Position numbers and translations under genes: made by a program. The notes beneath the pieces were generated by a model. The model worked only from the letters and a program-made list of their open reading frames with translations, did no database searches and was not told the DNA's origin. A stretch of DNA of 36,826 nt, from assembly GCA_944386345.1 (NCBI GenBank), contig CALXAR010000010.1, positions 1 to 36,826 of the forward strand. The letters are read 5' to 3'. Positions 1 to 9,096 of the stretch are shown piece after piece. The stretch is from an uncultured Clostridia bacterium. Its GTDB lineage: Bacteria > Bacillota > Clostridia > TANB77 > CAG-465. Numbering within the stretch: position 1 is the first letter of the stretch; each line of letters begins with the position of its first letter.

Positions 1-1729
1 TACTTGTTGTATACTCCTCACCTTCATCATATGTTGCTGGTATCTCTTGTTGTAATACTTCTCCTGTTATCTCATCTACATGCTTTACTATTACTTTTGA
101 CTGTTTTATATACTTATATGTTACTTCTTGAACATTATCTGGTGACATCTGTCCAGATGTATTTCCTTCAACTTCTACAAATCTATATCCATCAAAATTC
201 TTTTGCTCTGTAGTATAATCATCATATTCATATCCATTTAAGATTTGTGGAGTAATTATATTTTCATTGTTTTTAATGTCAATATAATTTACTTTAACTT
301 GAGCTGGCTCTTTATAATATGTTGTTGTAACTGTACTACTATTAGCATTTGTAGTTTGACCGCCTCTAACTATTGTTGCCTTAGCTGTATTTTCCATAAC
401 ATAGGAATGATTTTCACTGTCATAATTCCAGCCACTTCCTGTAGTACTGTCTGATTTAAGCACTTCATCATCAAATTCCACAGTAATCTGCCAATGATAT
501 GTATTACTATAAAATCCGCTATCATTTGTATTATTAGCAACTGCAGTTAATACATTTTCATTATTAGTAATAGTAAAATTATTAGTTACATCGTTTCCAG
601 CATGATCATATACTTTTGATGATATGTATTTAATATTATCTGGCAAAGTATCAGTAAGCGCAAAACTTGAATAATAATATGATGCACTCTCTAAAGGTAC
701 ATATTCATAAATATCATAATAAAATACCTCGTCTTTTGATATAGTATTATTCTGAACATTATTTTCATTATCATCTGTTACACTCTTAGTTGGGACTGAT
801 ATTTCATATGGTCCAAACGCTTGACCATTAAAAAATCCCCATCCTCCGCCAATAGCAGATGGATTATTATTTTGAAAAGCTGTTGCACAATTATTATTAT
901 TACTAATCATTCCAGAAGGATTAGCAGCTGGTCTATACCCAACAAAATTTGGCTTACTATAGGCATCTCCTTCACTTCCATACCATATGTAGAAGCTATT
1001 TGTATTATTTAGCTCTAATCTTGCAACACTATCTAATCCATTATTTGAATATTGGTTACTTGCAAAAAACCAATCCATATCATCTTGATTTTTATAATAT
1101 ACTATACTATCGTTTCTAGTCTGAACTTTATTTATAGAACCAGAAAGTGCTTTAAATGCAAAATACTGATTAGCATCAATATCTCCTATACTCAAAGACA
1201 TATTAATATTAATTGGATTCATATCTTTGTCCAATAGCTCATACTTTACTCCATAACCAGTAGTTACAAATCCAAATCCAATAGCCCCTATTTCATAATT
1301 AAAATCTGGTATAATAACTGGATATATTTTTTGACCATTTACAACAATATTTTCCCAATCAAATGTACATTTTACATTTATAGTTTGACCATTATATACT
1401 CCAACATTATATAAATAGCATCCAATATTTCCTGATAAGCTATCATCAGTTGGTCGTATCATATGTTTTAGACGATTAGTCCCACTCTGGTATCTTAAAA
1501 TTTTTCCATCATATCCCCAAAACTCAATGTCTGTCTTATCAGTTAATTGAAATGAAAAAGAATATGTTGAATCTGTAAGTACTCCATCACTTACAGTCTC
1601 AAACTTATCTCCATAAATGCCACTAGCATCCTTTAAAGGAATTCCGTCGGCTGCTTTTACTAAGTTTAAATTAAAAATTATCATAAATAAAGATAACAGC
1701 ATTATCTTAAATATTTTATTTTTTTTCAT
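1..1729 (-). CDS. Secreted surface protein with MucBP-like repeats (3' end outside window)
   Basis: An open frame of 576 codons runs off the left edge without a stop. It starts at ATG 1729, preceded by a GGAGG ribosome site about six bases upstream. Residues 1-26 form a signal peptide (lysines, hydrophobic core, cleavage after VKA). Residues 27 to about 470 are Asn/Tyr-rich and beta-like, resembling the adhesive head of Gram-positive surface proteins. From about residue 477 comes a MucBP-like repeat (KVNYID...GYRFVEVEG...VTYKYIK), and a second begins near 543 (KVIVKHVDEITGEVL) and is cut by the edge. Such proteins usually end in an LPxTG sortase signal, which would lie outside the window. It has its own promoter and follows the guaA terminator. 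Role inferred: cell-wall adhesin, possibly handled by the sortases at 24-26 kb. The architecture is clear; the ligand is unknown. Confidence 0.8.
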   Translation of the reverse strand, partial: MKKNKIFKIMLLSLFMIIFNLNLVKAADGIPLKDASGIYGDKFETVSDGVLTDSTYSFSFQLTDKTDIEFWGYDGKILRYQSGTNRLKHMIRPTDDSLSGNIGCYLYNVGVYNGQTINVKCTFDWENIVVNGQKIYPVIIPDFNYEIGAIGFGFVTTGYGVKYELLDKDMNPININMSLSIGDIDANQYFAFKALSGSINKVQTRNDSIVYYKNQDDMDWFFASNQYSNNGLDSVARLELNNTNSFYIWYGSEGDAYSKPNFVGYRPAANPSGMISNNNNCATAFQNNNPSAIGGGWGFFNGQAFGPYEISVPTKSVTDDNENNVQNNTISKDEVFYYDIYEYVPLESASYYYSSFALTDTLPDNIKYISSKVYDHAGNDVTNNFTITNNENVLTAVANNTNDSGFYSNTYHWQITVEFDDEVLKSDSTTGSGWNYDSENHSYVMENTAKATIVRGGQTTNANSSTVTTTYYKEPAQVKVNYIDIKNNENIITPQILNGYEYDDYTTEQKNFDGYRFVEVEGNTSGQMSPDNVQEVTYKYIKQSKVIVKHVDEITGEVLQQEIPATYDEGEEYTTS

Positions 1730-1763
1730 ATATCCCTCCATTGCTCTCTTTTTTACAAAACAT

Positions 1764-1792
1764 ATTTTATCATAATATGTAGTTTTTTTCTT
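1764..1792 (-). promoter_or_regulatory. Probable promoter of the MucBP surface protein
   Basis: On the minus strand an extended -10 (TGATAAAAT, hexamer at 1764-1769) lies about 35 bases upstream of the ATG. An A-rich block (AAGAAAAAAACT, 1781-1792) sits 11 bases further upstream, in the place of a -35. It loosely resembles (9 of 12) the box found at the two pilin promoters, but A-richness alone could give this. Confidence 0.4.
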
Positions 1793-1940
1793 TTATTTAT
1801 TACTTTTGTAATATTTTTTTTATTTTTTTATTACAAAACTTTATCACTCATCTGATTGTGTGAACATTATAGCTTATAGATATATGTTTGTAAATAGAAT
1901 TTTATTGATTTCTGGGTATTTTCGTCGCATTATTAGACAC

Positions 1941-1985
1941 AAAAAAAGCCCTAAATTTTAAACTTTTTGTTTAATATTTAAGGCT
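1941..1985 (-). terminator. Rho-independent terminator of guaBA
   Basis: A 17-bp imperfect stem (AGCC-TAAAT arms at 1947-1963 and 1969-1985, five-base loop) is followed on the minus strand by a run of seven T. It lies about 20 bases after the guaA stop. Confidence 0.9.
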
Positions 1986-2007
1986 AAATAATATTAATAT
2001 CTACTTT

Positions 2008-3543
2008 TTATTCCCACTCTATTGTTGCAGGAGGTTTAGAAGTAATGTCATATACAACCCTATTTACATGTTTTACTTCATTAACAATCCTTTGTGATAT
2101 TTTTTCTAATATATCATATGGAATCTTTGCAAACTTTGCAGTCATAAAGTCATCAGTAATAACTGCTCTTAAGGCAATTAAATAATCATATGTCCTCTCA
2201 TCACCCATAACACCTACAGAACGTGTATCTGTCAATACAGCAAAATACTGACTAAGTTCTTTTTCCATATTATTTTTAGCAATTTCCTCTCTAAATATAT
2301 AATCTGCTTCTTTTAGAATGTCTAATTTTTCTTTTGTTATATTACCTATTATTCTAATTGCAAGTCCTGGTCCTGGGAAAGGCTGCCTATTTACCAAATA
2401 ATCTGGCAATCCTAACTCTTTTCCTACATTTCTAACCTCATCTTTAAATAAGTCTCTTAAAGGCTCTATAATTTCCTTAAAATCTACATAGTCTGGTAGT
2501 CCTCCAACATTATGGTGAGACTTTATTACTGAGCTTTTTCCAAGTCCACTTTCAATAACATCAGGATATATTGTTCCTTGTACTAAATAATCTACAGCTC
2601 CTATTTTCTTAGCTTCTTCTTCAAATACTCTAATAAACTCTTCTCCAATTATTTTCCTCTTTTTCTCTGGAGAGGTTATACCATCAAGTTTTTCTAAAAA
2701 CCTTTGTCTTGCATCCACTTTTACAAAATTAACATCAAATTTTTGAGTAAAGATCTCTTCTACTTCTTCAACCTCATTTTTTCTAAGAAGACCATGATCA
2801 ACAAATATACAAGTTAAATTTCTACCTATAGCTTTAGATAATAGTACTGCTGCAACTGAAGAGTCAACCCCTCCAGACAAAGCACATAAAGCTTTCTTTT
2901 CTCCTATTTTCTCCTTCAAATTTTTAATTGCATTTTGGGCAAATATGTCCATTTTCCAAGTAGGTTTACATCCACATATATCTATTACAAAATTTTTAAT
3001 TATCCTAAAGCCATTTTCAGTATGATTGACCTCTGGATGAAACTGAACGGCATAAAAATTCTTTTCTTCATTTTCCATTGCAGCTATTTTACATGTTTGA
3101 GTAGATGCAATTCTTTTAAATCCATCTGGAAGCTCATCTACATAATCAGTATGACTCATTAGACATACATTAGTTTCATCTAACCCGTTAAATAGTTTTG
3201 AACTATTATCTATTGTAACTTCCATCTGTCCATATTCACGTTTATTTGCCTTTTTAACTCTTCCTTTTAATTCGTATGCCATATACTGCATACCATAGCA
3301 AATTCCAAGAATAGGTATATTAAGTTTAAAAACTTCATCTATACATTTAGGAGCATCATCCGAATATATACTTGATGGTCCTCCAGTAAAAATTATTCCT
3401 CTTGGTTTCTTCTCTTTTATTTTATCAATTGAAATATCATTTGGAACAACTTCACAAAATACATTTTGCTCACGTACTCTTCTTGCTATTAACTGATTAT
3501 ATTGTCCCCCAAAATCTATTATTAATATCTCTTCTTTATTCAT
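2008..3543 (-). CDS. guaA: GMP synthase (glutamine-hydrolysing)
   Basis: Converts XMP to GMP with ATP and glutamine, the last step of guanylate synthesis in the cytosol. The 511-residue protein is the full usual length. The N-terminal class I glutamine amidotransferase has its nucleophile Cys82 in GICYGMQ and His169/Glu171 in FHPEV. The ATP-pyrophosphatase domain carries the PP-loop SGGVDSS at about 223-229. The C-terminal dimerisation domain ends in the typical KPPATIEWE. The ATG has an AGGAG site upstream. It starts nine bases after the guaB stop, so both purine genes form one operon, with no riboswitch seen in front. Confidence 0.98.
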   Translation of the reverse strand: MNKEEILIIDFGGQYNQLIARRVREQNVFCEVVPNDISIDKIKEKKPRGIIFTGGPSSIYSDDAPKCIDEVFKLNIPILGICYGMQYMAYELKGRVKKANKREYGQMEVTIDNSSKLFNGLDETNVCLMSHTDYVDELPDGFKRIASTQTCKIAAMENEEKNFYAVQFHPEVNHTENGFRIIKNFVIDICGCKPTWKMDIFAQNAIKNLKEKIGEKKALCALSGGVDSSVAAVLLSKAIGRNLTCIFVDHGLLRKNEVEEVEEIFTQKFDVNFVKVDARQRFLEKLDGITSPEKKRKIIGEEFIRVFEEEAKKIGAVDYLVQGTIYPDVIESGLGKSSVIKSHHNVGGLPDYVDFKEIIEPLRDLFKDEVRNVGKELGLPDYLVNRQPFPGPGLAIRIIGNITKEKLDILKEADYIFREEIAKNNMEKELSQYFAVLTDTRSVGVMGDERTYDYLIALRAVITDDFMTAKFAKIPYDILEKISQRIVNEVKHVNRVVYDITSKPPATIEWE

Positions 3544-3552
3544 TGCTATCTC

Positions 3553-5049
3553 CTATTCTATATCTTTAGTGATTACATCATGAGCTCCACCCTCACGAAT
3601 ACTAACAGCAGATACTATAGTTAGTCTTGCATTTTTATGTAGCTCTTCAATTGAAATTGAACCACAGTTGCACATTGTAGATTTTATTTTTTCTAGAGTA
3701 ATACTTAAGTTATCTTTAAGCTTTCCAGCATATGGTATATATGAATCAACACCTTCTTCAAAAACAAGATTTGTTTTGTTTCCTCCCATATCATATCTTT
3801 GCCAATTTCTTGCTCTATTTGAGCCTTCTCCCCAATATTCTTTATAGAAACTTCCATTTTTCTTAATTACTCTTGTTGGGCTCTCATCAAATCTTGCAAA
3901 GTATCTTCCCATCATAACAAAATCTGCTCCAAGTGCAAGTGCAAGAGTTATATGATAATCATGTACTATACCTCCATCTGAGCAAACAGGTATATATATT
4001 CCAGTTTCCTCATAATATTTATCTCTTTCTGCTACTACATCTATTAAAGCACTAGCTTGTCCTCTTCCAATTCCTTTAGTCTCACGCGTAATACAAATTG
4101 AGCCTCCGCCAACACCGACTTTAATAAAATCAGCACCAGCCTCAGCTAAATATCTAAATCCTTGTGCATCAACAACATTTCCTGCTCCAATTTTTACTTC
4201 ATCACCATATTTTTTCCTTACAAAATCTATAGTCTTTTTTTGCCATACAGAATATCCATCAGATGAATCTATACATAAAATATCAACTCCAGCATCAACT
4301 AAAGCTGGTATTCTCTCTTCATAATCTCTAGTATTAATTCCTGCTCCTACAACATATCTTTTTTCTTCATCTAGTAATGAATTAGAATTATTTTTTCTAT
4401 CTTCATAATCTTTTCTAAATACTAGGAATTTAAGATTACCATTCTTATCTAAAATTGGTAAACAGCTAATTTTTTCTTCCCATATTTTATCGTTTGCCTC
4501 TTTAAGAGTTATTCCCTCTTGAGCATATACCAAATTTTCTTTTTTATTCATAAATTTCTCTATTTTTTCATTTAAATTATCTCTTGATAATCTATAATCT
4601 TTATCTGTTACAAGACCTAAAAACTTTCCATTTGATGTCCCATCTTGTGTTATCATTACTGTAGAATGACCTGTTTTTTCAACTAAATTCACAACGTCTC
4701 TTAAAGTAGCATCTGGTGTAACATTTGAATCACTTATTACAAAACCAGCTTTACTCTTTTTTACATTTTCAACCATCTTTGCTTGCGACTGAATAGATTG
4801 AGAGCCAAAGATAAACGCAATTCCTCCTTCTCTTGCAAGTGCAACTCCCATTTCTTCTCCAGAAACTGATTGCATAATTGCAGAAACCATAGGAATGTTC
4901 GCACATATCTTTGGCTCTTCATTTTTTTTAAATTTTACTATTGGTGTTTTTAACGATACATTTTCAGGAATACATTTTTCTGTTGTTAAATTTGGTAACA
5001 ACAAAAACTCACTGAAAGTTCTTGAAATATCTGTTAATATTTTACTCAT
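3553..5049 (-). CDS. guaB: IMP dehydrogenase, Tritrichomonas foetus-like type
   Basis: Oxidises IMP to XMP with NAD+, the committed step to GMP. The start is set at ATG 5049 because a GAAGGAGG site lies directly in front. The open frame extends 28 codons further upstream, but that part overlaps the promoter. The product has 498 residues: a TIM barrel interrupted by a CBS-type insert at about 102-220. The active-site loop [20 protein letters not shown] places the catalytic Cys at 319, and the mobile flap has Arg418-Tyr419. From memory, these residues and numbers match the protozoan T. foetus enzyme rather than the usual bacterial GVGPGSICTTR form. The C terminus ([18 protein letters not shown]) is also of that type. 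First gene of guaBA. Confidence 0.96.
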   Translation of the reverse strand: MSKILTDISRTFSEFLLLPNLTTEKCIPENVSLKTPIVKFKKNEEPKICANIPMVSAIMQSVSGEEMGVALAREGGIAFIFGSQSIQSQAKMVENVKKSKAGFVISDSNVTPDATLRDVVNLVEKTGHSTVMITQDGTSNGKFLGLVTDKDYRLSRDNLNEKIEKFMNKKENLVYAQEGITLKEANDKIWEEKISCLPILDKNGNLKFLVFRKDYEDRKNNSNSLLDEEKRYVVGAGINTRDYEERIPALVDAGVDILCIDSSDGYSVWQKKTIDFVRKKYGDEVKIGAGNVVDAQGFRYLAEAGADFIKVGVGGGSICITRETKGIGRGQASALIDVVAERDKYYEETGIYIPVCSDGGIVHDYHITLALALGADFVMMGRYFARFDESPTRVIKKNGSFYKEYWGEGSNRARNWQRYDMGGNKTNLVFEEGVDSYIPYAGKLKDNLSITLEKIKSTMCNCGSISIEELHKNARLTIVSAVSIREGGAHDVITKDIE

Positions 5050-5082
5050 TTCTATCCTCCTTCTATAAATTATGTAGTTGTT

Positions 5083-5111
5083 ATTATATATTGTTTTTAA
5101 TACTTTGGCAA
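5083..5111 (-). promoter_or_regulatory. Sigma-A promoter of guaBA
   Basis: Minus-strand TTGCCA (5106-5111), a 17-base spacer and TATAAT (5083-5088). The predicted transcript starts about 27 bases before the guaB ATG. This supports ATG 5049 over the upstream in-frame start, which would begin upstream of the promoter itself. Confidence 0.8.
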
Positions 5112-5121
5112 TAGTTTTTGC

Positions 5122-5142
5122 AAAAAAACGCAAATAATTTGC
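5122..5142 (-). terminator. Terminator of the ftsY-to-lipase operon
   Basis: A short perfect palindrome, GCAAATTATTTGC (5130-5142), is followed on the minus strand by seven T. It stands 15 bases after the lipase stop and just upstream of the guaBA -35. A T run on the other side would also let it work on the plus strand, but no plus-strand gene ends here. Confidence 0.7.
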
Positions 5143-5156
5143 TTTTTTATATATGA

Positions 5157-6032
5157 CTACTTTAAATATTTAGATATATATTCCTTAGTCTTTCTATATC
5201 CTAAGTTTACCATATAATCTATTTTAGACATATCAAGAAGAGAAACATTTCTACTTTCTATATCTATTTTATAGTCTGCTTGATTAATCTCATCACTATT
5301 TATACCATGTGACATTATATCTATTGCTTTTACACTTGTTTCTACAATATTATTTGGCACCTTGTTATTATCTATTTTTTCAAAATAGACCACCATTAAC
5401 TTCTCATTATTTTGTTTTAATTTGTTTAATATACTAACAGGGCTATTTACTTTAAGTCCTCCATCTACTAATAAATGTTTTTTTATTTGCTTTGGTTCAA
5501 AAACACCTGGAAAAGCAGTACTAGCTCTTATTATATCAGATAATCTACCACCTAAAATATAGCTTGGATTATCTTTAAAAGACGTTGTATTTTCTCTATT
5601 TAATACATCAATTCTTTTAGATAAATAATATACTATTTCTCCATTTACTATATCTACAGCTGGTATTGCAATTGGTATTAGGCATCCCGTAATATCAATT
5701 ATCCCTTTTTTTGAGGTAAAATAATTTACTATGTATTCTATGTTTTTTCCCTTCGCTAAAGACTTTAACTTTACTTTTCCTGTAAAAATAGTTCCAAGCA
5801 TTTTAAAAGGAATCATGCGATTATAGTCAGTTATACAACTGCAATATTTTTTAAATATATAATATATTTCTCTTGGAGTGTACCCACAAGCATATAATGC
5901 TGCTACAATACTTCCACTACTAGTTCCAGAAATTGCAGATATCTTAATCTTTTCCTCTTCTAACGCTATTAAAGCTCCTATGTGTGCGGCTCCTTTTACA
6001 CCACCACCGCTTAATGCAATACCTATTTGCAA
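5157..6032 (-). CDS. Patatin-like phospholipase / esterase
   Basis: A 291-residue member of the bacterial patatin family (RssA/YlbK-like serine hydrolases with a Ser-Asp dyad). The oxyanion motif [13 protein letters not shown] is at about 9-21, the nucleophile Ser38 lies in GTSSG, and the catalytic Asp190 lies in [10 protein letters not shown]. There is no signal peptide or clear membrane segment, so the enzyme is cytosolic or loosely membrane-bound. The start is TTG at 6032, chosen because AGGAGG lies nine bases upstream and no better in-frame start exists. It is the last gene of the ftsY operon, 42 bases after ruvC. The substrate cannot be read from sequence. Confidence 0.9.
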   Translation of the reverse strand: MQIGIALSGGGVKGAAHIGALIALEEEKIKISAISGTSSGSIVAALYACGYTPREIYYIFKKYCSCITDYNRMIPFKMLGTIFTGKVKLKSLAKGKNIEYIVNYFTSKKGIIDITGCLIPIAIPAVDIVNGEIVYYLSKRIDVLNRENTTSFKDNPSYILGGRLSDIIRASTAFPGVFEPKQIKKHLLVDGGLKVNSPVSILNKLKQNNEKLMVVYFEKIDNNKVPNNIVETSVKAIDIMSHGINSDEINQADYKIDIESRNVSLLDMSKIDYMVNLGYRKTKEYISKYLK

Positions 6033-6074
6033 AAAAATACACCTCCTATTTCTAGTTAGTGTATTTTATGCTTT

Positions 6075-6716
6075 TTATTTAACTTTTGTTATCATACTAG
6101 CCTTTTCTTTTTCAATAGCACGTTTTATCATAGCATCTCTTCTTTTTTTATTTTCTTTGTCTAGTTTTTCTGCTTCTTCATATACTACTTGAAGTCTAGT
6201 CTTTTCTCCTTTTTTGCTTTTATCTGTACCAGTAAATTCTGTATACATATTATATTGTATATGGCAAATAGCAAGAGCTAATGCATCTGCAGTATCATCT
6301 AATTTAGGCATATTCTCAAGCTTCAAATATTTTTTTAACATCTCCATAACTTGATGTTTTGTTGCTCTTCCATATCCGGCAATTACTTGTTTTGCCTGAA
6401 TTGGAGTATACTCATATATATCAATATTATTTTTAGATAAAGTATTTAAAATTACTCCTCTTGCTTGTGCTACTTTTATAGCAGTCCTAATATTTGTATT
6501 AAAATATAGGTCTTCAATAGAAGCTGCATCAATATTTTTATATCTTTTAATAATAGTCTCCAAATCTTGTTCTATTTTGTTAAGTCTTTTAGGAAAATAG
6601 CTATTTTCTGGAGTTGTAATACATCCATATTCTATTACTTTATACTTATTGTTATTAAAACTAATAATTCCATAGCCTATTCTTCCAAAGCCAGGATCAA
6701 TACCAAGTATTACCAT
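6075..6716 (-). CDS. ruvC: Holliday junction resolvase RuvC with C-terminal extension
   Basis: Endonuclease that resolves four-way recombination junctions. The conserved acidic residues are present: Asp7 in GIDPG, Glu69 in SIEDLYF, and Asp141/Asp144 in LDDTADALA. The catalytic fold ends near residue 160, the normal family length. Another 50 or so residues follow, rich in Lys and Glu and predicted helical (about 162-213), which is unusual. The ATG has AGGAGG in front. ruvAB, often adjacent in other bacteria, are not in this window. The gene lies 15 bases downstream of an unknown membrane protein gene in the ftsY operon. Confidence 0.95.
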   Translation of the reverse strand: MVILGIDPGFGRIGYGIISFNNNKYKVIEYGCITTPENSYFPKRLNKIEQDLETIIKRYKNIDAASIEDLYFNTNIRTAIKVAQARGVILNTLSKNNIDIYEYTPIQAKQVIAGYGRATKHQVMEMLKKYLKLENMPKLDDTADALALAICHIQYNMYTEFTGTDKSKKGEKTRLQVVYEEAEKLDKENKKRRDAMIKRAIEKEKASMITKVK

Positions 6717-6731
6717 ATTTCCTCCTATTGT

Positions 6732-7256
6732 TTAAATCAGCATTATCATCTCTAAAAAGTCAATTATATATATAACAATTGCTTGAATAATTAATATAGC
6801 AGTTAATGAAGAATAACTCTTTTTAAAGACGCTCTTTTCCTCATCTGATATCTTCTTATTTATTTTAAATAATACTCTAAACACTATATACCAAACGAGC
6901 ATGTTCAATATCAAGTATCTTTCTACAACTAAAATTTTAGATTCTCCTTCAATATCATTAATAACAAGTCCATTTTTGTACATTTCATCAATATTTTTTT
7001 TAGTACTAATAAAATGATTTAAAGAAAATATAATTGTAAATATTATACAACCAACAATACAAATCAATTTTAAATACTTTATTTTTGATTTTAAATTTAT
7101 TAATAACTCCTTTTCCGACTCACTTAAATTTTTATAATTTTTTCTTACTTTTAAATAAATTATTAGTAAAGAAAAAATTAATAATGCTATACCAATTATT
7201 TCAAGCACTAACAAATCGTTTGACTCTTTAGTATATTCCAAAATTGTATCAGTCAT
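6732..7256 (-). CDS. Unrecognised four-helix membrane protein
   Basis: I do not recognise a family. The 174-residue protein has four hydrophobic segments at about 16-38, 62-84, 110-130 and 150-172. A charged cytoplasmic-looking stretch (40-60, KVRKNYKNLSESEKEL) and a polar loop (85-108) lie between them. There is no signal peptide and no catalytic motif. The ATG at 7256 has AGGAGG about eight bases upstream. It sits in the middle of the ftsY-murB-yvcK operon with short gaps on both sides (19 and 15 bases), so it is expressed with cell-envelope and DNA repair genes. Confidence 0.75.
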   Translation of the reverse strand: MTDTILEYTKESNDLLVLEIIGIALLIFSLLIIYLKVRKNYKNLSESEKELLINLKSKIKYLKLICIVGCIIFTIIFSLNHFISTKKNIDEMYKNGLVINDIEGESKILVVERYLILNMLVWYIVFRVLFKINKKISDEEKSVFKKSYSSLTAILIIQAIVIYIIDFLEMIMLI

Positions 7257-7275
7257 ATATAAACCTCCTATGTTT

Positions 7276-9093
7276 TTACATAAACATATGGTATAGTCTT
7301 ACCATCTCTGCATTTGTAAGAACATCATAGCTCATCGAATCTATTGATATACCCTTTTCATTATATATCTTTTTCGTACCACCATTAACATACTTTCCAA
7401 CATCTTGTAATAATTCCTTTACCAAATTAAAAGAAATTTTTTGTGATGCTCTAGTAATTCCTGTAAGTCTTAAATTTGCCTTAATAAAATGTGACATATA
7501 TTTAGGATAAATCATACCATTATACTCTGGTGAGTATTTTGATACACTTCTTAGTCCATATGGTGTATATAATTCTTTAAAAACAGAGTCTAATAATTTG
7601 TTTGGTATCTCATCTTTTACACATGGAAAAGATAAACTTAGGGTATAAAGCATCTCAACATTTGCAAAATGCTCTTCATCTCTTAAATCTCTTTTCATAA
7701 TATTTTTTTCGCTTATCCAAAATTCACGTTTTATTAAATCAGTAAAAAATGTCTCTTGTATCTCCATTTGCTTATCAGTATCACCAATCCATGTTAAAAT
7801 GTTTAAATATACTTTTATAGCATTTAGCATTAAAGAAGTTATTTCAATTGTTTTAAAGCATGTTGCTCTATTTTCTGGTTCAATAAAATAATAAAGAATT
7901 TCTTTTATCGAATCCATATATAGCTCAATTCTGCCTTCTTTTTGCAATACTCTATTTACTGATTCAATATACCATAGTTTTAATACATTTAGTCTTTCAA
8001 TTTGATGAGACGAAAGCTCTATTTTTGACAACTCCTTAATAATCTTATATACATTAAGCACTGTCCTTTTTGCCTCTTTAATCTTCTTATAGAACAAATA
8101 TTGACCTTCTACAGAACGTGTTATATCTATTAATTCTTCGATATCTTCATCAATCTGTTTTGAAGGAAGCTCTGGAATTGTTTTTATAAATTCTTCATTA
8201 TATTGTTTTTTATATGGAAGTGTAGGAATCATTAATTCATCAAAATGTGTATTTAGTATAGATTTTGACAAATCCATAAGTTCAACAAAGTTTTCATCTA
8301 AATCAAAGGTAATATTTTTATTTCTTGCTTCAATATTATTTAGTATTGTAAGAGGATTAACATCCTCTATATTAAAATCTTTACTTGATACATAAACATA
8401 CAATTTTGTCTCTGATAATCCTTTAATATCTGCAGAAAAATGTCCACATATTATTAAATCTTCATAATATACTTCTTTCTTTATATCTTCCGTTATCATC
8501 TCATGCTTAATATCTCTTAAAACATTATTATCATTTTCCCATGCCATCTTATCAGATTTTAGCACTAAGTTTTCCTGATTTAATACACTTAATGCAACAA
8601 AAGTACCATCTTCTGTATCTCTTTGATTAAATTTTAGCATACTTGTATTTTTCATATTAAAAAAATCTCTATATGTAACTAAAGGAACAACTTTAAATTT
8701 TATATTATTTCTAGAATTATTTTTTATAGTATACTCTATACAAAGTATTCCATTATTCTCTTCAAATGCAAATCTTTTAGCAAAACTAATGTCTGCAAAA
8801 TTATATTCAAAAAGATTTTTTTCTAAATCTATATTAATTAAATAATCTCTTGTCATTAGCTCTCTAGATTTTGTATCAATTTCAATTAATTTATATGTTG
8901 TATTATCTATTTCAAATGTTTCCACAATATTTTCAAGTAATACCTTAGAATCTTTTATATACATTCCATGATATGGTTTTCTTGTTTGCAAAGTACCAGA
9001 TGTACAAAAACAAACTTTTGAATTATCAGAAAATGAATACTCTAGTTGTTTTGCTTGCTCGTAATTATTAATTTCTCTTTTGTACTTAAACAT
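7276..9093 (-). CDS. Glycogen-debranching-enzyme-like protein, probably without the GH133 active site
   Basis: A 605-residue protein whose N terminus resembles the glycogen debranching enzyme N-terminal domain (SGTLQTRKPYHGMYI, like the family's SGT...TRKYHG). It continues as a beta-rich domain to about 270. The C-terminal half is helical and includes YGLRSVS...YNGMIYP, recalling the GLR(T/S)LSP element of debranching amylo-1,6-glucosidases. The usual GH133 active-site motif (WGRDT type) is not present anywhere. It may be a binding protein or a diverged hydrolase rather than a working debrancher. It starts three bases after yvcK, with its ribosome site inside yvcK, so the two are translationally coupled. 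No other glycogen gene is nearby. Confidence 0.65.
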   Translation of the reverse strand: MFKYKREINNYEQAKQLEYSFSDNSKVCFCTSGTLQTRKPYHGMYIKDSKVLLENIVETFEIDNTTYKLIEIDTKSRELMTRDYLINIDLEKNLFEYNFADISFAKRFAFEENNGILCIEYTIKNNSRNNIKFKVVPLVTYRDFFNMKNTSMLKFNQRDTEDGTFVALSVLNQENLVLKSDKMAWENDNNVLRDIKHEMITEDIKKEVYYEDLIICGHFSADIKGLSETKLYVYVSSKDFNIEDVNPLTILNNIEARNKNITFDLDENFVELMDLSKSILNTHFDELMIPTLPYKKQYNEEFIKTIPELPSKQIDEDIEELIDITRSVEGQYLFYKKIKEAKRTVLNVYKIIKELSKIELSSHQIERLNVLKLWYIESVNRVLQKEGRIELYMDSIKEILYYFIEPENRATCFKTIEITSLMLNAIKVYLNILTWIGDTDKQMEIQETFFTDLIKREFWISEKNIMKRDLRDEEHFANVEMLYTLSLSFPCVKDEIPNKLLDSVFKELYTPYGLRSVSKYSPEYNGMIYPKYMSHFIKANLRLTGITRASQKISFNLVKELLQDVGKYVNGGTKKIYNEKGISIDSMSYDVLTNAEMVRLYHMFM

Positions 9094-9096
9094 TAA

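Noticed and set aside
4-1237. Plus-strand short ORFs over the first 1.2 kb
   Set aside because: They are shadows of the long minus-strand surface-protein frame, with no ribosome sites or sensible proteins.
1798-1830. Small hairpin with a long T run on the plus strand
   Set aside because: No plus-strand gene ends here; a six-bp AT-rich stem in such T-rich DNA is likely chance.
5050-5121. Purine or ppGpp/PRPP riboswitch before guaB
   Set aside because: The predicted leader is only about 27 bases, too short for any known aptamer.
5050-5133. 28-codon N-terminal extension of guaB
   Set aside because: It overlaps the promoter -10 and -35, has no ribosome site at its start, and the Cys319 numbering fits the shorter form.
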